Positions 1 to 8,201 of a DNA stretch of 64,000 nt are shown piece by piece; the first letter of the stretch is position 1, and every line of letters starts with the position of its first letter. The notes beneath the pieces were generated by a model. That model was not told where the DNA came from. It saw only the letters and a list, made by a program, of their open reading frames with translations, and did not search any database. This DNA is from Clostridia bacterium (GTDB lineage: Bacteria; Bacillota; Clostridia; Oscillospirales; CAG-272). A program made the translations under genes and the position numbers. The stretch is from the NCBI GenBank assembly GCA_017446155.1, contig JAFSRI010000028.1:1-64000 (forward strand), in the 5' to 3' direction.

Positions 1-2361
1 CACACCCGTGTCGCCTTCGCCAAGTCCTCCGACTCTCTGCGAAACGACACGTTGGTCGGCTTTAAGGAATGCAACAACAGCCTTTCTCAACGCTCCCGTT
101 CCTTTGCCGTGAATTATTCTTACTGAATTTACCCCGGCGCGCTTTGCGTCATCAAGATATTTGTCAAGAATTATCGCTGCGTCGTCGCCGTACATACCTC
201 TCAGGTCAATTTCGGGCGAAAAATTTGCCGCGATGCTTGACGCATGATGTGTTTCGCCTTTTTTCTTCTGTTCTTCACGATTATCGAACATCAGGTTTTT
301 CACTTTTGTTCTCATTATCGCCGAGCCGACTCTTACGGCTATATTGCCTGCGTCGTCGGGGTCGGAGACGACCTCACCGCGCTGACCGACACTTATTATC
401 ACTACCCTGTCGCCCGACGTTGGAGTTCTGGGTAGAACATATCCTTCAGCCGTGTGCTCTCTTACCGGATTTATTTTATCTTCGTTTTCACGAAGGTATC
501 TTCTTATCTGCAACCGCGCCTCGTCCATTTCGTCTTTAAGACGCGCCGATTCCTTTGCCGCTTTCACCTTTTCCATTTGAGAAAAGATAAACTCGCTTGA
601 CGCTTTTGCGCCCTCGATCGTTCTTACCGCTTGTGCACGTGCTTTTTCAAGTTCTTTTTCCGCCTGAGCTTCAAGCGCCGATATACGCGCTTCCGCCGCC
701 GCTTTGTCGGCTTTCGCTTTTGCAAGCACAGCCTTTGCTTCCTCGCGCGCCGTTTCCATCTCGATACGCGTTTTTTCAAGTTCGCCTATTACGTTTTCAA
801 ATCGCTTGTTTTCTCCCGAAACGTAACTTTCCGCACGCTCGATTATCTCATTTGAAAGCCCGAGCTTTTCCGAAATGGCAAATGCGTTTGATTTTCCGGG
901 CGTTCCGATGTTAAGTTTATATGTCGGCCTAAGCGTTTCAACATCAAATTCACACGATGCGTTTCTGACGCCATCCGTCGAAAGCGCATATGATTTAAGC
1001 TCCGCGTAATGCGTCGTGGCGGCGCAAAGCGCACCCTTTTCCCGCACCGCTTCGAGGATCGAAACCGCAAGCGCCGCGCCCTCTATCGGGTCGGTGCCGG
1101 CACCCAGCTCGTCCACAAGCACGAGAGATCGGCTGTCGGCTCTGTCAAGAATATCGACGATGTTTACCATATGCGACGAAAAAGTTGACAGTGACTGCTC
1201 AATACTTTGCTCGTCGCCGAGGTCTGCCAATATATCCGAGAAAACGCACATCGTCGTTCCCTCCTCCGCCGGAATATGAAGCCCGCATTGCGTCATTATG
1301 GCAAACAAGCCTATCGTTTTAAGCGTTACGGTCTTGCCGCCCGTGTTCGGACCGGTAATTATAAGCGAATCAAAATCTTTGCCGAGCGAAAGAGATATAG
1401 GTACGACTGTTTCTTTGTTGAGAAGCGGATGCCTGCCGCGCTTGATTTGCAGCTGCTGTTTATCGGATATTTGCGCCGCACAGCCGTCAAGTTCAAACGA
1501 AAGGCGGCTTTTTGCGAAAATAAATGCGAGCGCCGTAATATTTTCATAATTGCGCAGTATACCATCGGAGGCATTCGACGCGTCGGCTGAAAGTTCCGCA
1601 AGTATTCTTTCTATCTCCGCCCGCTCTTTTTGTTCGAGTATTCTAAGACCGTTGTTTGCCTCAACAACGGAAAACGGCTCGATAAACAGCGTTGCGCCCG
1701 ACGATGACGTGTCGTGAACAAGTCCTTTTATTTCGTTTTTGTTCTCGGCACGAACGGGAATAACGTATCTGCCGTCGCGCACGGTTACGAGCTGATCCTG
1801 TAAATATTTTGAATATTCGGGATTTGTAATATATTTTTGCAGCGTTTCTCTTACACGGTTGTTTTCAATTCTGATATGACGACGTATGTCGGCAAGCGTA
1901 TCGCTTGCCATATCCGAGATCATATCCTCGCTTTGAATACAGCGCAGTATTTTTTCTTCGAGGAATTTGTTTGCCGTCAGGCGCGAAAAATATTCGGTGA
2001 GGGCGTTTTCTTCGCTGTGAGCAAGATTTGCGTACTCTTTTACATTTCTGGCCGCCGTAAGCACACTCGCAATATCGAGAAGCTCTCTTGTTGAAAGAAC
2101 GGCTCCCTTATCGGCGCGCGCAAGCGCTTCGCGAACGTCGGCGATCCCGCCGAAAGGCGGAATGCTTTTTACCGTCATCATAGCTTTTGCCGCGTCAACC
2201 TCGTCAAGCCATACGCGTATCTGACCGGCACTCGACGAAGGGAAAAGATCCGTCGCCATGTCTTTTGCGCCTTGCGTTGGGGCGCACTTTACAAGCATCT
2301 GTTTTATCTTGTCAAATTCAAGCGTTTTTACAGCTTTAATAAATCTTTTGTCAGTTTTCAT
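1..2361 (-). CDS. mutS2: Endonuclease MutS2, C-terminus cut by window edge
   Basis: MutS2 is a MutS-family ATPase with a nuclease domain. It has been linked to suppression of recombination and, in Bacillus, to rescue of collided ribosomes. The minus-strand frame is open from the ATG at 2361 to base 1 (787 codons). The family is about 785-795 residues, so only about the last ten are missing. Visible: a Walker A motif GPNTGGKT near residue 337, the MutS ABC signature region after it, a long charged coiled coil (about 510-640), and a C-terminal Smr domain with DLRGM near 718 and HGKGTGALR near 754. The start overlaps the small upstream gene by 11 nt, which implies translational coupling. Confidence 0.95.
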   Translation of the reverse strand, partial: MKTDKRFIKAVKTLEFDKIKQMLVKCAPTQGAKDMATDLFPSSSAGQIRVWLDEVDAAKAMMTVKSIPPFGGIADVREALARADKGAVLSTRELLDIASVLTAARNVKEYANLAHSEENALTEYFSRLTANKFLEEKILRCIQSEDMISDMASDTLADIRRHIRIENNRVRETLQKYITNPEYSKYLQDQLVTVRDGRYVIPVRAENKNEIKGLVHDTSSSGATLFIEPFSVVEANNGLRILEQKERAEIERILAELSADASNASDGILRNYENITALAFIFAKSRLSFELDGCAAQISDKQQLQIKRGRHPLLNKETVVPISLSLGKDFDSLIITGPNTGGKTVTLKTIGLFAIMTQCGLHIPAEEGTTMCVFSDILADLGDEQSIEQSLSTFSSHMVNIVDILDRADSRSLVLVDELGAGTDPIEGAALAVSILEAVREKGALCAATTHYAELKSYALSTDGVRNASCEFDVETLRPTYKLNIGTPGKSNAFAISEKLGLSNEIIERAESYVSGENKRFENVIGELEKTRIEMETAREEAKAVLAKAKADKAAAEARISALEAQAEKELEKARAQAVRTIEGAKASSEFIFSQMEKVKAAKESARLKDEMDEARLQIRRYLRENEDKINPVREHTAEGYVLPRTPTSGDRVVIISVGQRGEVVSDPDDAGNIAVRVGSAIMRTKVKNLMFDNREEQKKKGETHHASSIAANFSPEIDLRGMYGDDAAIILDKYLDDAKRAGVNSVRIIHGKGTGALRKAVVAFLKADQRVVSQRVGGLGEGDTGV

Positions 2362-2572
2362 TTATATCCACAACTTCAAATTCAATTTCTTTGTTTTTTC
2401 TTTTCGGATCGCGTTTAAGAGGATCGTATATAAACGCTCCACAGACGTAATCCCCCGAAACGAGCCCCTTTTTCGAGCAAATCACAAGGCTCTCTCCGTC
2501 GGACGAGGGTATAGGCGTTCCCTTTTCGCAAAAGGCGCAAAATCTATCGATCAGTTCTTTTCTTTCTGACAT
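2351..2572 (-). CDS. Small Cys-containing protein upstream of mutS2
   Basis: This 73-residue protein has no function I recognise. It has four cysteines, a CxxC (CAFC) near the N-terminus and two single Cys further on, which would suit a metal site, but I cannot assign a known zinc-ribbon family. The C-terminus is acidic. I chose the internal ATG at 2572 because GGAGG lies a few bases upstream of it; the longer frame starting at 2611 would place that ribosome binding site inside the gene. Its stop lies inside the first codons of mutS2 (11-nt overlap), so the two are very probably co-translated. Confidence 0.7.
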   Translation of the reverse strand: MSERKELIDRFCAFCEKGTPIPSSDGESLVICSKKGLVSGDYVCGAFIYDPLKRDPKRKNKEIEFEVVDINEN

Positions 2573-2685
2573 ATAAAAACTCCCCCCTCCAGTTGTCGGC
2601 ATTTTTCGCAATATATATTACTATTTGGCGTTTATTATTACGATAAAACCATATAAACATACTTATACATTTTATTACAAGGTAA

Positions 2686-3774
2686 TTATACATCATAAAC
2701 ACAATTTTTTCCACACTTTTTTGAAAGTTTTTTTATCAATATCAAAACTATAACACCAACCAATAAAAACAGTGCGGAAAAAAGCACGGTTTTTATGCTA
2801 TTTGCATAAAATATCCGCGTTAAAACAACAGCCGAAGAAGACGTAAGAATTGCCGAGAATATTTTCCCCGTCAAATATCTGTCGGTCGGGACACCCCCGT
2901 CGCCCGCACGGTCAAACACCTGCATCATAACCGAAATTCCCGAAAAACCGACAAGCGCGCCCGCAAGCGCGACAGTCAACGTCGTATCAACGTTTTGTAT
3001 CCGTCCAAGAGCGTCAAGGCCTGATGTTATCTCAAACACTCCGCCGACAACGGCACGAAAAACATCCGGCACACCGAGGTTTTCAAACACCGCGTTTATT
3101 GCGTCCGACACAACGGTGAAAAACGTGACGAAAGCACACACAGACACAAGCGCCAATCCTCCGCCCGCAACAGACGACGCCAATAGAGTCGATGCGCTTT
3201 GGGTTTTTTCGTTTGCAGAATTAAAACTAATATTTATGTTTGCCGAACGTTCTCTTTTTGTCAACAAAACAAGGATTATTGACGACAGCGTTTGAGAAAC
3301 AAGCAATATCGCGCCGAGTTTTGCGTCACCTAACATTTTGGCTCCAACGGCACCCACAAGAAACGCCGGACCGGCATTGTTCGTATATGGCAAAAGCGAC
3401 CGCGCCTCCTCTTTTGAAAGCGTGCCGTATCTGCACATCTCAGCCGCGGCGGCGCTTCCCGCGGGATAGCCGGAAATAAAGCCTATGACCAAAACAAGCA
3501 GCCCGCCGCCTGAAACGCCGAGGCGGCGTTTCAGGCGCTCTGCGCCGGCGAAAATTTGCCCGATGCCGCTGCCGGCGAGCATTTTCGCCGCGATTATAAA
3601 CAGCGCAAGGGACGGGATTACCGCGCCGGCGCAGAGCCGCAGCGCCCGCGAAGCGGACGCGGCGGCGGGCTGCGGAAAAAGAAGCGCATATATCATACAT
3701 CCAAGCGCCGCCACTGAGATAAAAATCATATCCGTTCTCAATTTTTTCTGTTTTATAAATACCACCTCCCGCAT
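2686..3774 (-). CDS. ylbJ: Sporulation integral membrane protein YlbJ/SpoVV family
   Basis: YlbJ (SpoVV) is a polytopic membrane protein of the nucleoside-recognition/Gate family. In Bacillus it is needed in the mother cell for dipicolinic acid transport into the forespore. The protein here is almost wholly hydrophobic, with about eight predicted membrane segments, and it carries the family signature GFISGYPAG followed by LLPYTNNAGPAFLVGAVGA. The start is uncertain: the only strong ribosome binding site (3762-3770, GGGAGGTGG) lies inside codons 2-5 of the ATG used here, and no ATG, GTG or TTG stands at a normal distance after it; an ATA does. It is divergent from yqfC, with only about 50 bp between the starts. 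Confidence 0.85.
   Translation of the reverse strand: MREVVFIKQKKLRTDMIFISVAALGCMIYALLFPQPAAASASRALRLCAGAVIPSLALFIIAAKMLAGSGIGQIFAGAERLKRRLGVSGGGLLVLVIGFISGYPAGSAAAAEMCRYGTLSKEEARSLLPYTNNAGPAFLVGAVGAKMLGDAKLGAILLVSQTLSSIILVLLTKRERSANINISFNSANEKTQSASTLLASSVAGGGLALVSVCAFVTFFTVVSDAINAVFENLGVPDVFRAVVGGVFEITSGLDALGRIQNVDTTLTVALAGALVGFSGISVMMQVFDRAGDGGVPTDRYLTGKIFSAILTSSSAVVLTRIFYANSIKTVLFSALFLLVGVIVLILIKKLSKKCGKNCVYDV
3762..3770 (-). promoter_or_regulatory. Strong Shine-Dalgarno site without a standard start codon
   Basis: On the minus strand this reads GGGAGGTGG, the best ribosome binding site near ylbJ. Eight bases after GGAGG comes an in-frame ATA (3756-3754). The next in-frame standard codons are a TTG about 23 nt and an ATG about 35 nt downstream, both too far. 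This suggests either initiation at ATA or a start codon that has mutated from ATG. Confidence 0.5.
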
Positions 3775-3827
3775 AAAAATAAATATGCTTATCAATCAGA
3801 ATAAATCCCGTAAAAGGCGGTGAAAAA

Positions 3828-4091
3828 ATGAAAAAGAAAAAACCGTTGCCGATTCCGAAAATCAATAAAAGTTCAGTTGAAATAGACGGCAACAAAGAAG
3901 TTCTCATATGCGGCTGTAAAGGATTGGAACACTATTCCGAAACATCGGTAATGATTGCCGTACCGGAAGGAAGAATAAACGTTTGCGGCGAAAATATGAC
4001 AATGCGATGGGCGGGAGCAGGAAAACTGCTCGTTTGCGGAAAAATATATTCGGTGACGCTGGATGAGGTGAACGATGGGAAAAATATATGA
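3828..4091 (+). CDS. yqfC: Sporulation protein YqfC
   Basis: YqfC is a small protein expressed in the mother cell during sporulation (sigma-E regulon in Bacillus); its biochemical role is unknown. The 87-residue length and the pattern of a basic N-terminus followed by short beta-rich repeats (EVLICGC, RINVCGE, LLVCGKI) match the family. GGCGGTG precedes the ATG. The gene overlaps yqfD by 17 nt, and the order yqfC-yqfD-phoH-ybeY-era is the conserved Firmicute order. Confidence 0.9.
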   Translation: MKKKKPLPIPKINKSSVEIDGNKEVLICGCKGLEHYSETSVMIAVPEGRINVCGENMTMRWAGAGKLLVCGKIYSVTLDEVNDGKNI

Positions 4092-5253
4092 ATATATAAG
4101 GGGCTACTATACCATTCGTGCTAGCGAGAACGGCGCACGGCACGCCATGAACTTGCTTATGGAAAACGCCGTTCCGTTTTATAATGTTAAAACCGAACAA
4201 GACGGAATGACGAGCTTCCGTCTTGACGGAAAGAGTTTCAGAAAATATCTTTCTCTCACCGACGGGCACGTTATAGACGGTGAAAGCGTTGAGCGCTCGG
4301 GGCTGTTTTCCGTTGCGCTAAAATATAAAATGCGCGTCGGTTTTTTTGCAGGGGCATTATTGTTTGCGGCTATAATTGCCGCGTCGTCACTTTTTATATG
4401 GGATATAAACATAATGGGCGAAGTGACGGTATCGGAAGACGAGGTGATGGAAGTTCTGCGCGACCATGGCGTGTATATCGGCGCATATATACCGAATGTA
4501 AATACAGCTGAGGCGGAAGTAAGACTTGTAATAGCGCTGAACGAGCTTTCGTCCGCAAGCGTCAACCTGAGAGGCACGGTGGCTGAGGTGATAGTAAGGG
4601 AAGAAACGGCAAAAGACGGCGTAGGGCTTTCGTCACCGTCGAATATTGTCGCCGCGCGCGACGGAATGATAGAAACAATAGAGGTAATGGGCGGAATACC
4701 GACGGTTAAGCGCGGACAAATAGTGAAAGAGGGGCAAATACTCGTCAGCGGCGTAATAGATTCGCAAGCCGTCGGATACAGGCTCGTCCGTTCGCGCGGG
4801 AACGTATATGCCAGAACTACTATGCAATACAGCGAAACGGTCCCGCTTAAATATGACGAAAAAGAAATGACAGGGCAAGAAAAAACCTTTAAAAGCATAA
4901 AATTTTTTTCAAAAAAAATAAATCTTTTTTCAAATAACGAGATTTCTTTTGAAAAATATGATACAATAGAGGAAGAAAAGCGCATATGTCTTTTCGGCAA
5001 AATCGAATTGCCTGTATTTATATGCACAAAAACCTATGCCGAATATAGGCTTGCTCAAACGGAGCTGACCGAAGAGCAAGCGGCGGAAAAAGCATATGAT
5101 AATATTTTAAAGAAAAGCGAAAACGATCTCAAAGATGCGCAAATACTAAACAGATACACCTCAAAAGAACTCGTCGACGGCGCCGTCGTCGTAAAATGCG
5201 ACGTGGAATGTATAGCCGACATAGCAAAGGAAGTTATTATACAGGAGAAATAA
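4075..5253 (+). CDS. yqfD: Sporulation protein YqfD
   Basis: YqfD is a mother-cell sporulation protein of about 390-400 residues; this one has 392. It has a soluble N-terminal part (1-88), a single membrane span (about 89-109, ending LFIWDIN) and a large domain beyond it that would lie outside the membrane, with the conserved beta-rich segment around residues 110-270 (for example GEVTVSEDE and RDGMIETIEVM). The gene starts inside yqfC and ends directly before phoH with no spacer, so the three are probably translated from one message. Confidence 0.92.
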   Translation: MGKIYEYIRGYYTIRASENGARHAMNLLMENAVPFYNVKTEQDGMTSFRLDGKSFRKYLSLTDGHVIDGESVERSGLFSVALKYKMRVGFFAGALLFAAIIAASSLFIWDINIMGEVTVSEDEVMEVLRDHGVYIGAYIPNVNTAEAEVRLVIALNELSSASVNLRGTVAEVIVREETAKDGVGLSSPSNIVAARDGMIETIEVMGGIPTVKRGQIVKEGQILVSGVIDSQAVGYRLVRSRGNVYARTTMQYSETVPLKYDEKEMTGQEKTFKSIKFFSKKINLFSNNEISFEKYDTIEEEKRICLFGKIELPVFICTKTYAEYRLAQTELTEEQAAEKAYDNILKKSENDLKDAQILNRYTSKELVDGAVVVKCDVECIADIAKEVIIQEK

Positions 5254-6273
5254 ATGTACGAAAAACTGCTACACACACAATCAGCCGAGCAGACGGCAAA
5301 CCTGTTCGGAAATTTCGATTGCAACGCGTCGCTTATCGAAAGAGCGTTCGGCGTGAATATTTCAAACCGCGCAAGCGAACAGACGACGGGCGACGCCGTA
5401 TATGTGCGCTCGGAGGACAGCGACGCTGTGCTCAGCGCGTATTCTGTGCTTGAATATCTGTTCAACATGGTAAAAATGGGCACGGAGCTGTCGGAGCAGA
5501 CGGTGGACTATGTAATAAACACCGTAAAAAGCGGCGAGCCGCTGGAAAATTTCGGCGACGACTGCATATGCGTCACCACCCGAGGTAAACCCATAAAGGC
5601 AAAGACGCTCGGGCAGAAGAAATACGTTGACGCCATAAAGAAAAACACCATAGTTTTGGGCGTCGGACCCGCCGGCACGGGAAAGACTTTCCTTGCCGTT
5701 GCGGCGGCGTCAACGGCACTCAGAAATAAAGAGGTTTCCCGCATAATCCTTACGCGCCCGGCGGTTGAAGCGGGAGAAAAACTCGGCTACCTCCCCGGCG
5801 ACCTGCAAAGCAAAATAAACCCGTATCTTCGCCCGCTTTACGACGCAATGTTTGAAATGCTCGGCCCGGAAACGTATAACCGCTGTCTCGAACGCGGCAC
5901 GATAGAAATCGCACCGCTCGCATATATGCGCGGCAGAACTCTCGACGATTCGTTCATAATTCTCGACGAAGCGCAAAACACCACGCCCGAACAGATGAAA
6001 ATGTTTCTCACCCGTCTCGGCTTTAATTCAAAGGCGGTGGTCACCGGCGACCTTACGCAAACAGACCTTCCGTTCGGTAAAAAAAGCGGACTGGCAGAGG
6101 CGACGACAATACTCCGCGGAATAGAGGGCATTGCCGTCCACGAGTTTTCCGAGCGCGACGTCGTGCGCCACAAGCTCGTTCAAAAGATAATCCTCGCATA
6201 CGATAAATACGAGCGCGAAAGCAAAAAACGCGGTGAAAAATTCAAAGTATCACGCAGCAGCCAAGACAAATAA
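5254..6273 (+). CDS. phoH: PhoH family ATPase
   Basis: PhoH-like proteins are cytoplasmic P-loop ATPases related to the ATPase half of RNA helicases. They are conserved next to ybeY and era, which points to RNA or ribosome metabolism, though the exact substrate is unsettled. Visible: Walker A GPAGTGKT at 138-145, Walker B with FIILDEAQN near 233, and the conserved motif GDLTQTDLP near 267. The length of 339 is normal (family about 320-350). The ATG follows the yqfD stop directly, and GGAG in AGGAGAAATAA provides the ribosome binding site inside yqfD. Confidence 0.95.
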   Translation: MYEKLLHTQSAEQTANLFGNFDCNASLIERAFGVNISNRASEQTTGDAVYVRSEDSDAVLSAYSVLEYLFNMVKMGTELSEQTVDYVINTVKSGEPLENFGDDCICVTTRGKPIKAKTLGQKKYVDAIKKNTIVLGVGPAGTGKTFLAVAAASTALRNKEVSRIILTRPAVEAGEKLGYLPGDLQSKINPYLRPLYDAMFEMLGPETYNRCLERGTIEIAPLAYMRGRTLDDSFIILDEAQNTTPEQMKMFLTRLGFNSKAVVTGDLTQTDLPFGKKSGLAEATTILRGIEGIAVHEFSERDVVRHKLVQKIILAYDKYERESKKRGEKFKVSRSSQDK

Positions 6274-6441
6274 AGGCTTCTGTAAGTGACGAAAATTCTT
6301 TTTGCAAAGCGGGATCGCGCCTTTAATATATTTTTGATATTATTCGCCGCTGAACCTTTCGCAAAAAAGATAAAAAAGCGGTAAAGCCCCTCGCAACGCA
6401 AATCACAAAAGATCAAACGCAAAATAAAAAAGGACGACAAA

Positions 6442-6939
6442 ATGAAATTTCACAACAGAATATACTTTTCAAACGAACAGCACGACCTGCTGATAAAAAA
6501 AGAAACAAAGGCGCTGATAAAACAGGCGATAGACGCTACCCTTTCATATGAAAAATTCCCTAAACCCGTCGAAGTTTCCGTGACGTTTACCGACAACGAG
6601 CAAATAAGGGAGATAAACCGCGAATATCGCGGAAAAGACTCGGCCACCGACGTGCTTTCGTTCCCGATAATATCCGACGACGACCCGGACGGCGACTTTG
6701 ACATTCAAAGCGGATGCGTCGTAATCGGCGACATAGTAATCTCAGTCGAGCGCGCCCTTGAACAAGCGCTGACATACGGCCACAGCGCCGAAAGAGAGCT
6801 CGCCTTCCTCGCCGTTCATTCCACGCTTCACCTGCTCGGTTACGACCACGAACGCAGCGCGGAAGAGGACGAGCTTATGCAGAAAAAACAGGAGGAAATA
6901 CTCGGCAGTATCGGTCAGCCGAGAAAAACCGCAGAATGA
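6442..6939 (+). CDS. ybeY: Endoribonuclease YbeY
   Basis: YbeY is a zinc-dependent single-strand endoribonuclease that matures 16S rRNA and takes part in ribosome quality control. The metal-binding motif HxxxHxxGYDH is intact, with His126, His130 and His136 in the 165-residue protein; family length is about 150-165. AAAAAAGGACGACAAA precedes the ATG. It overlaps era by 4 nt. The 168-bp gap before it has no gene, whereas many Firmicutes carry pgpH and sometimes dgkA and cdd in this locus. Confidence 0.96.
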   Translation: MKFHNRIYFSNEQHDLLIKKETKALIKQAIDATLSYEKFPKPVEVSVTFTDNEQIREINREYRGKDSATDVLSFPIISDDDPDGDFDIQSGCVVIGDIVISVERALEQALTYGHSAERELAFLAVHSTLHLLGYDHERSAEEDELMQKKQEEILGSIGQPRKTAE

Positions 6940-7826
6940 AAAAGAATTTATTTACGGCAATCGTAGGCAGAGCCAACACGGGGAAATCAACGCTGCTCAA
7001 CGCTCTGCTCGGCGAGAAAATCTCAATAGTTTCAAACAAACCCCAAACGACGCGAACAAAAATAACGGGAATAATATCAAAGGGCGAAACACAGTTTGTC
7101 TTTCTTGACACTCCCGGTATTCATAAACCGCAGGACAAGCTCGGTTCATATATGATGCGCGCCGCCGACGACGCGGTAGCCGGAGTAGACCTGGTGCTGT
7201 TCATGGTAGCTTCCGGCGACAGAATAGGGCCGATCGAGGATGGTTTGCTTGAAGAGTTCAAAAAAAATCACATTCCGGCAATACTTATTGTCAACAAAAC
7301 CGACATTTCCACCGCAAAAGAAATAGGCGACACGATACTTCGCTTCACGGCAAAGTTTGATTTTGAGGCAGTAATACCCATGTCGGCAAAAAACAACGAC
7401 GGTGTGGAAATAGTTTTTGAAGAAGCGGAAAAATTCGCGGTAGAGGGCGAATGGTTCTTCCCCGACGACATGATAACCGACCAGCCTGAGCGCGCGATAG
7501 CCGCGGAATTCATTCGAGAAAAACTGCTGAAAGGTTTGAATGAGGAGATCCCGCACGGGCTTGCGGTCGTTATCGAAGAATGGAAAGAAACGTCGCAGTT
7601 GCTTTCCATAAGAGCCGAAATCTATTGCGAAAAGGCGTCGCACAAGCCGATAATCATAGGCAAAAACGGCGCAAAACTCAAAGAGGTAGGCGAGCTTGCG
7701 CGCAAAGACCTTGAAAGCTTTTTCGGAATCAAGGTTTACCTTAACCTCTGGGTCAAAGTCAAAGAAAACTGGCGCGGCTCGTCTGTTGCAGTTTCAAATA
7801 TGGGATTTAAAGACGACGAGATTTAA
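6936..7826 (+). CDS. era: GTPase Era
   Basis: Era is an essential membrane-associated GTPase that binds the 3' end of 16S rRNA during 30S assembly. Visible: G1 GRANTGKST at 11-19 (a variant of the usual GRPNVGKST), G3 DTPGI near 58, G4 NKTD near 121, and a C-terminal KH domain with IIIGKNGAKLKEVG near 240. The length is 296 residues, as expected. It overlaps the ybeY stop (ATGA) and is followed 20 bp later by an intrinsic terminator, so it is the last gene of the yqfC-era unit. Confidence 0.97.
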   Translation: MKKNLFTAIVGRANTGKSTLLNALLGEKISIVSNKPQTTRTKITGIISKGETQFVFLDTPGIHKPQDKLGSYMMRAADDAVAGVDLVLFMVASGDRIGPIEDGLLEEFKKNHIPAILIVNKTDISTAKEIGDTILRFTAKFDFEAVIPMSAKNNDGVEIVFEEAEKFAVEGEWFFPDDMITDQPERAIAAEFIREKLLKGLNEEIPHGLAVVIEEWKETSQLLSIRAEIYCEKASHKPIIIGKNGAKLKEVGELARKDLESFFGIKVYLNLWVKVKENWRGSSVAVSNMGFKDDEI

Positions 7827-7846
7827 AATTTTTCAAATACGTTCAA

Positions 7847-7879
7847 AACAAGAGGATTTTTCTCCCTCTTGTTTTTTTA
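7847..7879 (+). terminator. Intrinsic terminator after era
   Basis: The arms AACAAGAGG and CCTCTTGTT form a nine-base-pair hairpin with an A/T-rich loop, followed by a run of T. Confidence 0.9.
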
Positions 7880-8040
7880 TTTGCGCGGCATTGCGTTTTT
7901 TTAACCTTTTACACATCAGAAAAACAATTAAAAAAAGCAAAATAATTATAAAAGCCTTTCATTTTTATATATTACAAACATTTAAAAAAAGCCCGTTGTG
8001 ACGGTGAAATAACGTAAAAATTTTTCAAAAATAAAGATTA

Positions 8041-8076
8041 TGTTTCTTTGCTTGTTTTTCTTTGAAAAGAAAAGTA
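8041..8076. repeat. Degenerate copy of a dispersed palindromic element
   Basis: TTTTCTTT (8056-8063) and AAAGAAAA (8066-8073) form an eight-base palindrome around GA. It is flanked on the left by GTTTCTTTG and on the right by GTAGG. The same arrangement, with longer perfect arms, occurs at 25597-25624 and 38363-38388. This copy has diverged and I am less sure of it. Confidence 0.5.
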
Positions 8077-8134
8077 GGTTTTGTTACACATAAAAACGGC
8101 TATCTTTCACAAATTAAAAAAGGCACAAACGTGC

Positions 8135-8166
8135 TTTAAAAAATGTACGGCGGAGCATTTTTTAAA
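8135..8166. repeat. Perfect 11-bp inverted repeat upstream of spoIVB
   Basis: TTTAAAAAATG and CATTTTTTAAA are exact reverse complements separated by 10 bases. The downstream arm ends 35 bp before the spoIVB ATG. It could fold in the mRNA leader or be a protein-binding site. Confidence 0.6.
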
Positions 8167-8201
8167 ACAAAAAAAGAAACCTTTCCGCCAAGGAATAAAA
8201 A

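Larger units (their letters stand above)
7880..8201. other. Intergenic region between era and spoIVB
   Basis: There is no gene here. The stretch is A/T-rich and holds a degenerate palindrome related to the elements at 25.6 and 38.4 kb (8041-8076) and a perfect 11-bp inverted repeat (8135-8166). I could not pick a confident promoter for spoIVB; in Bacillus it is read by sigma-G and sigma-F forms. Confidence 0.6.

Noticed and set aside
4179..5027. 282-codon frame opposite yqfD
   Set aside because: Shadow of yqfD; Ser/Thr/Pro-rich composition typical of antisense frames here.
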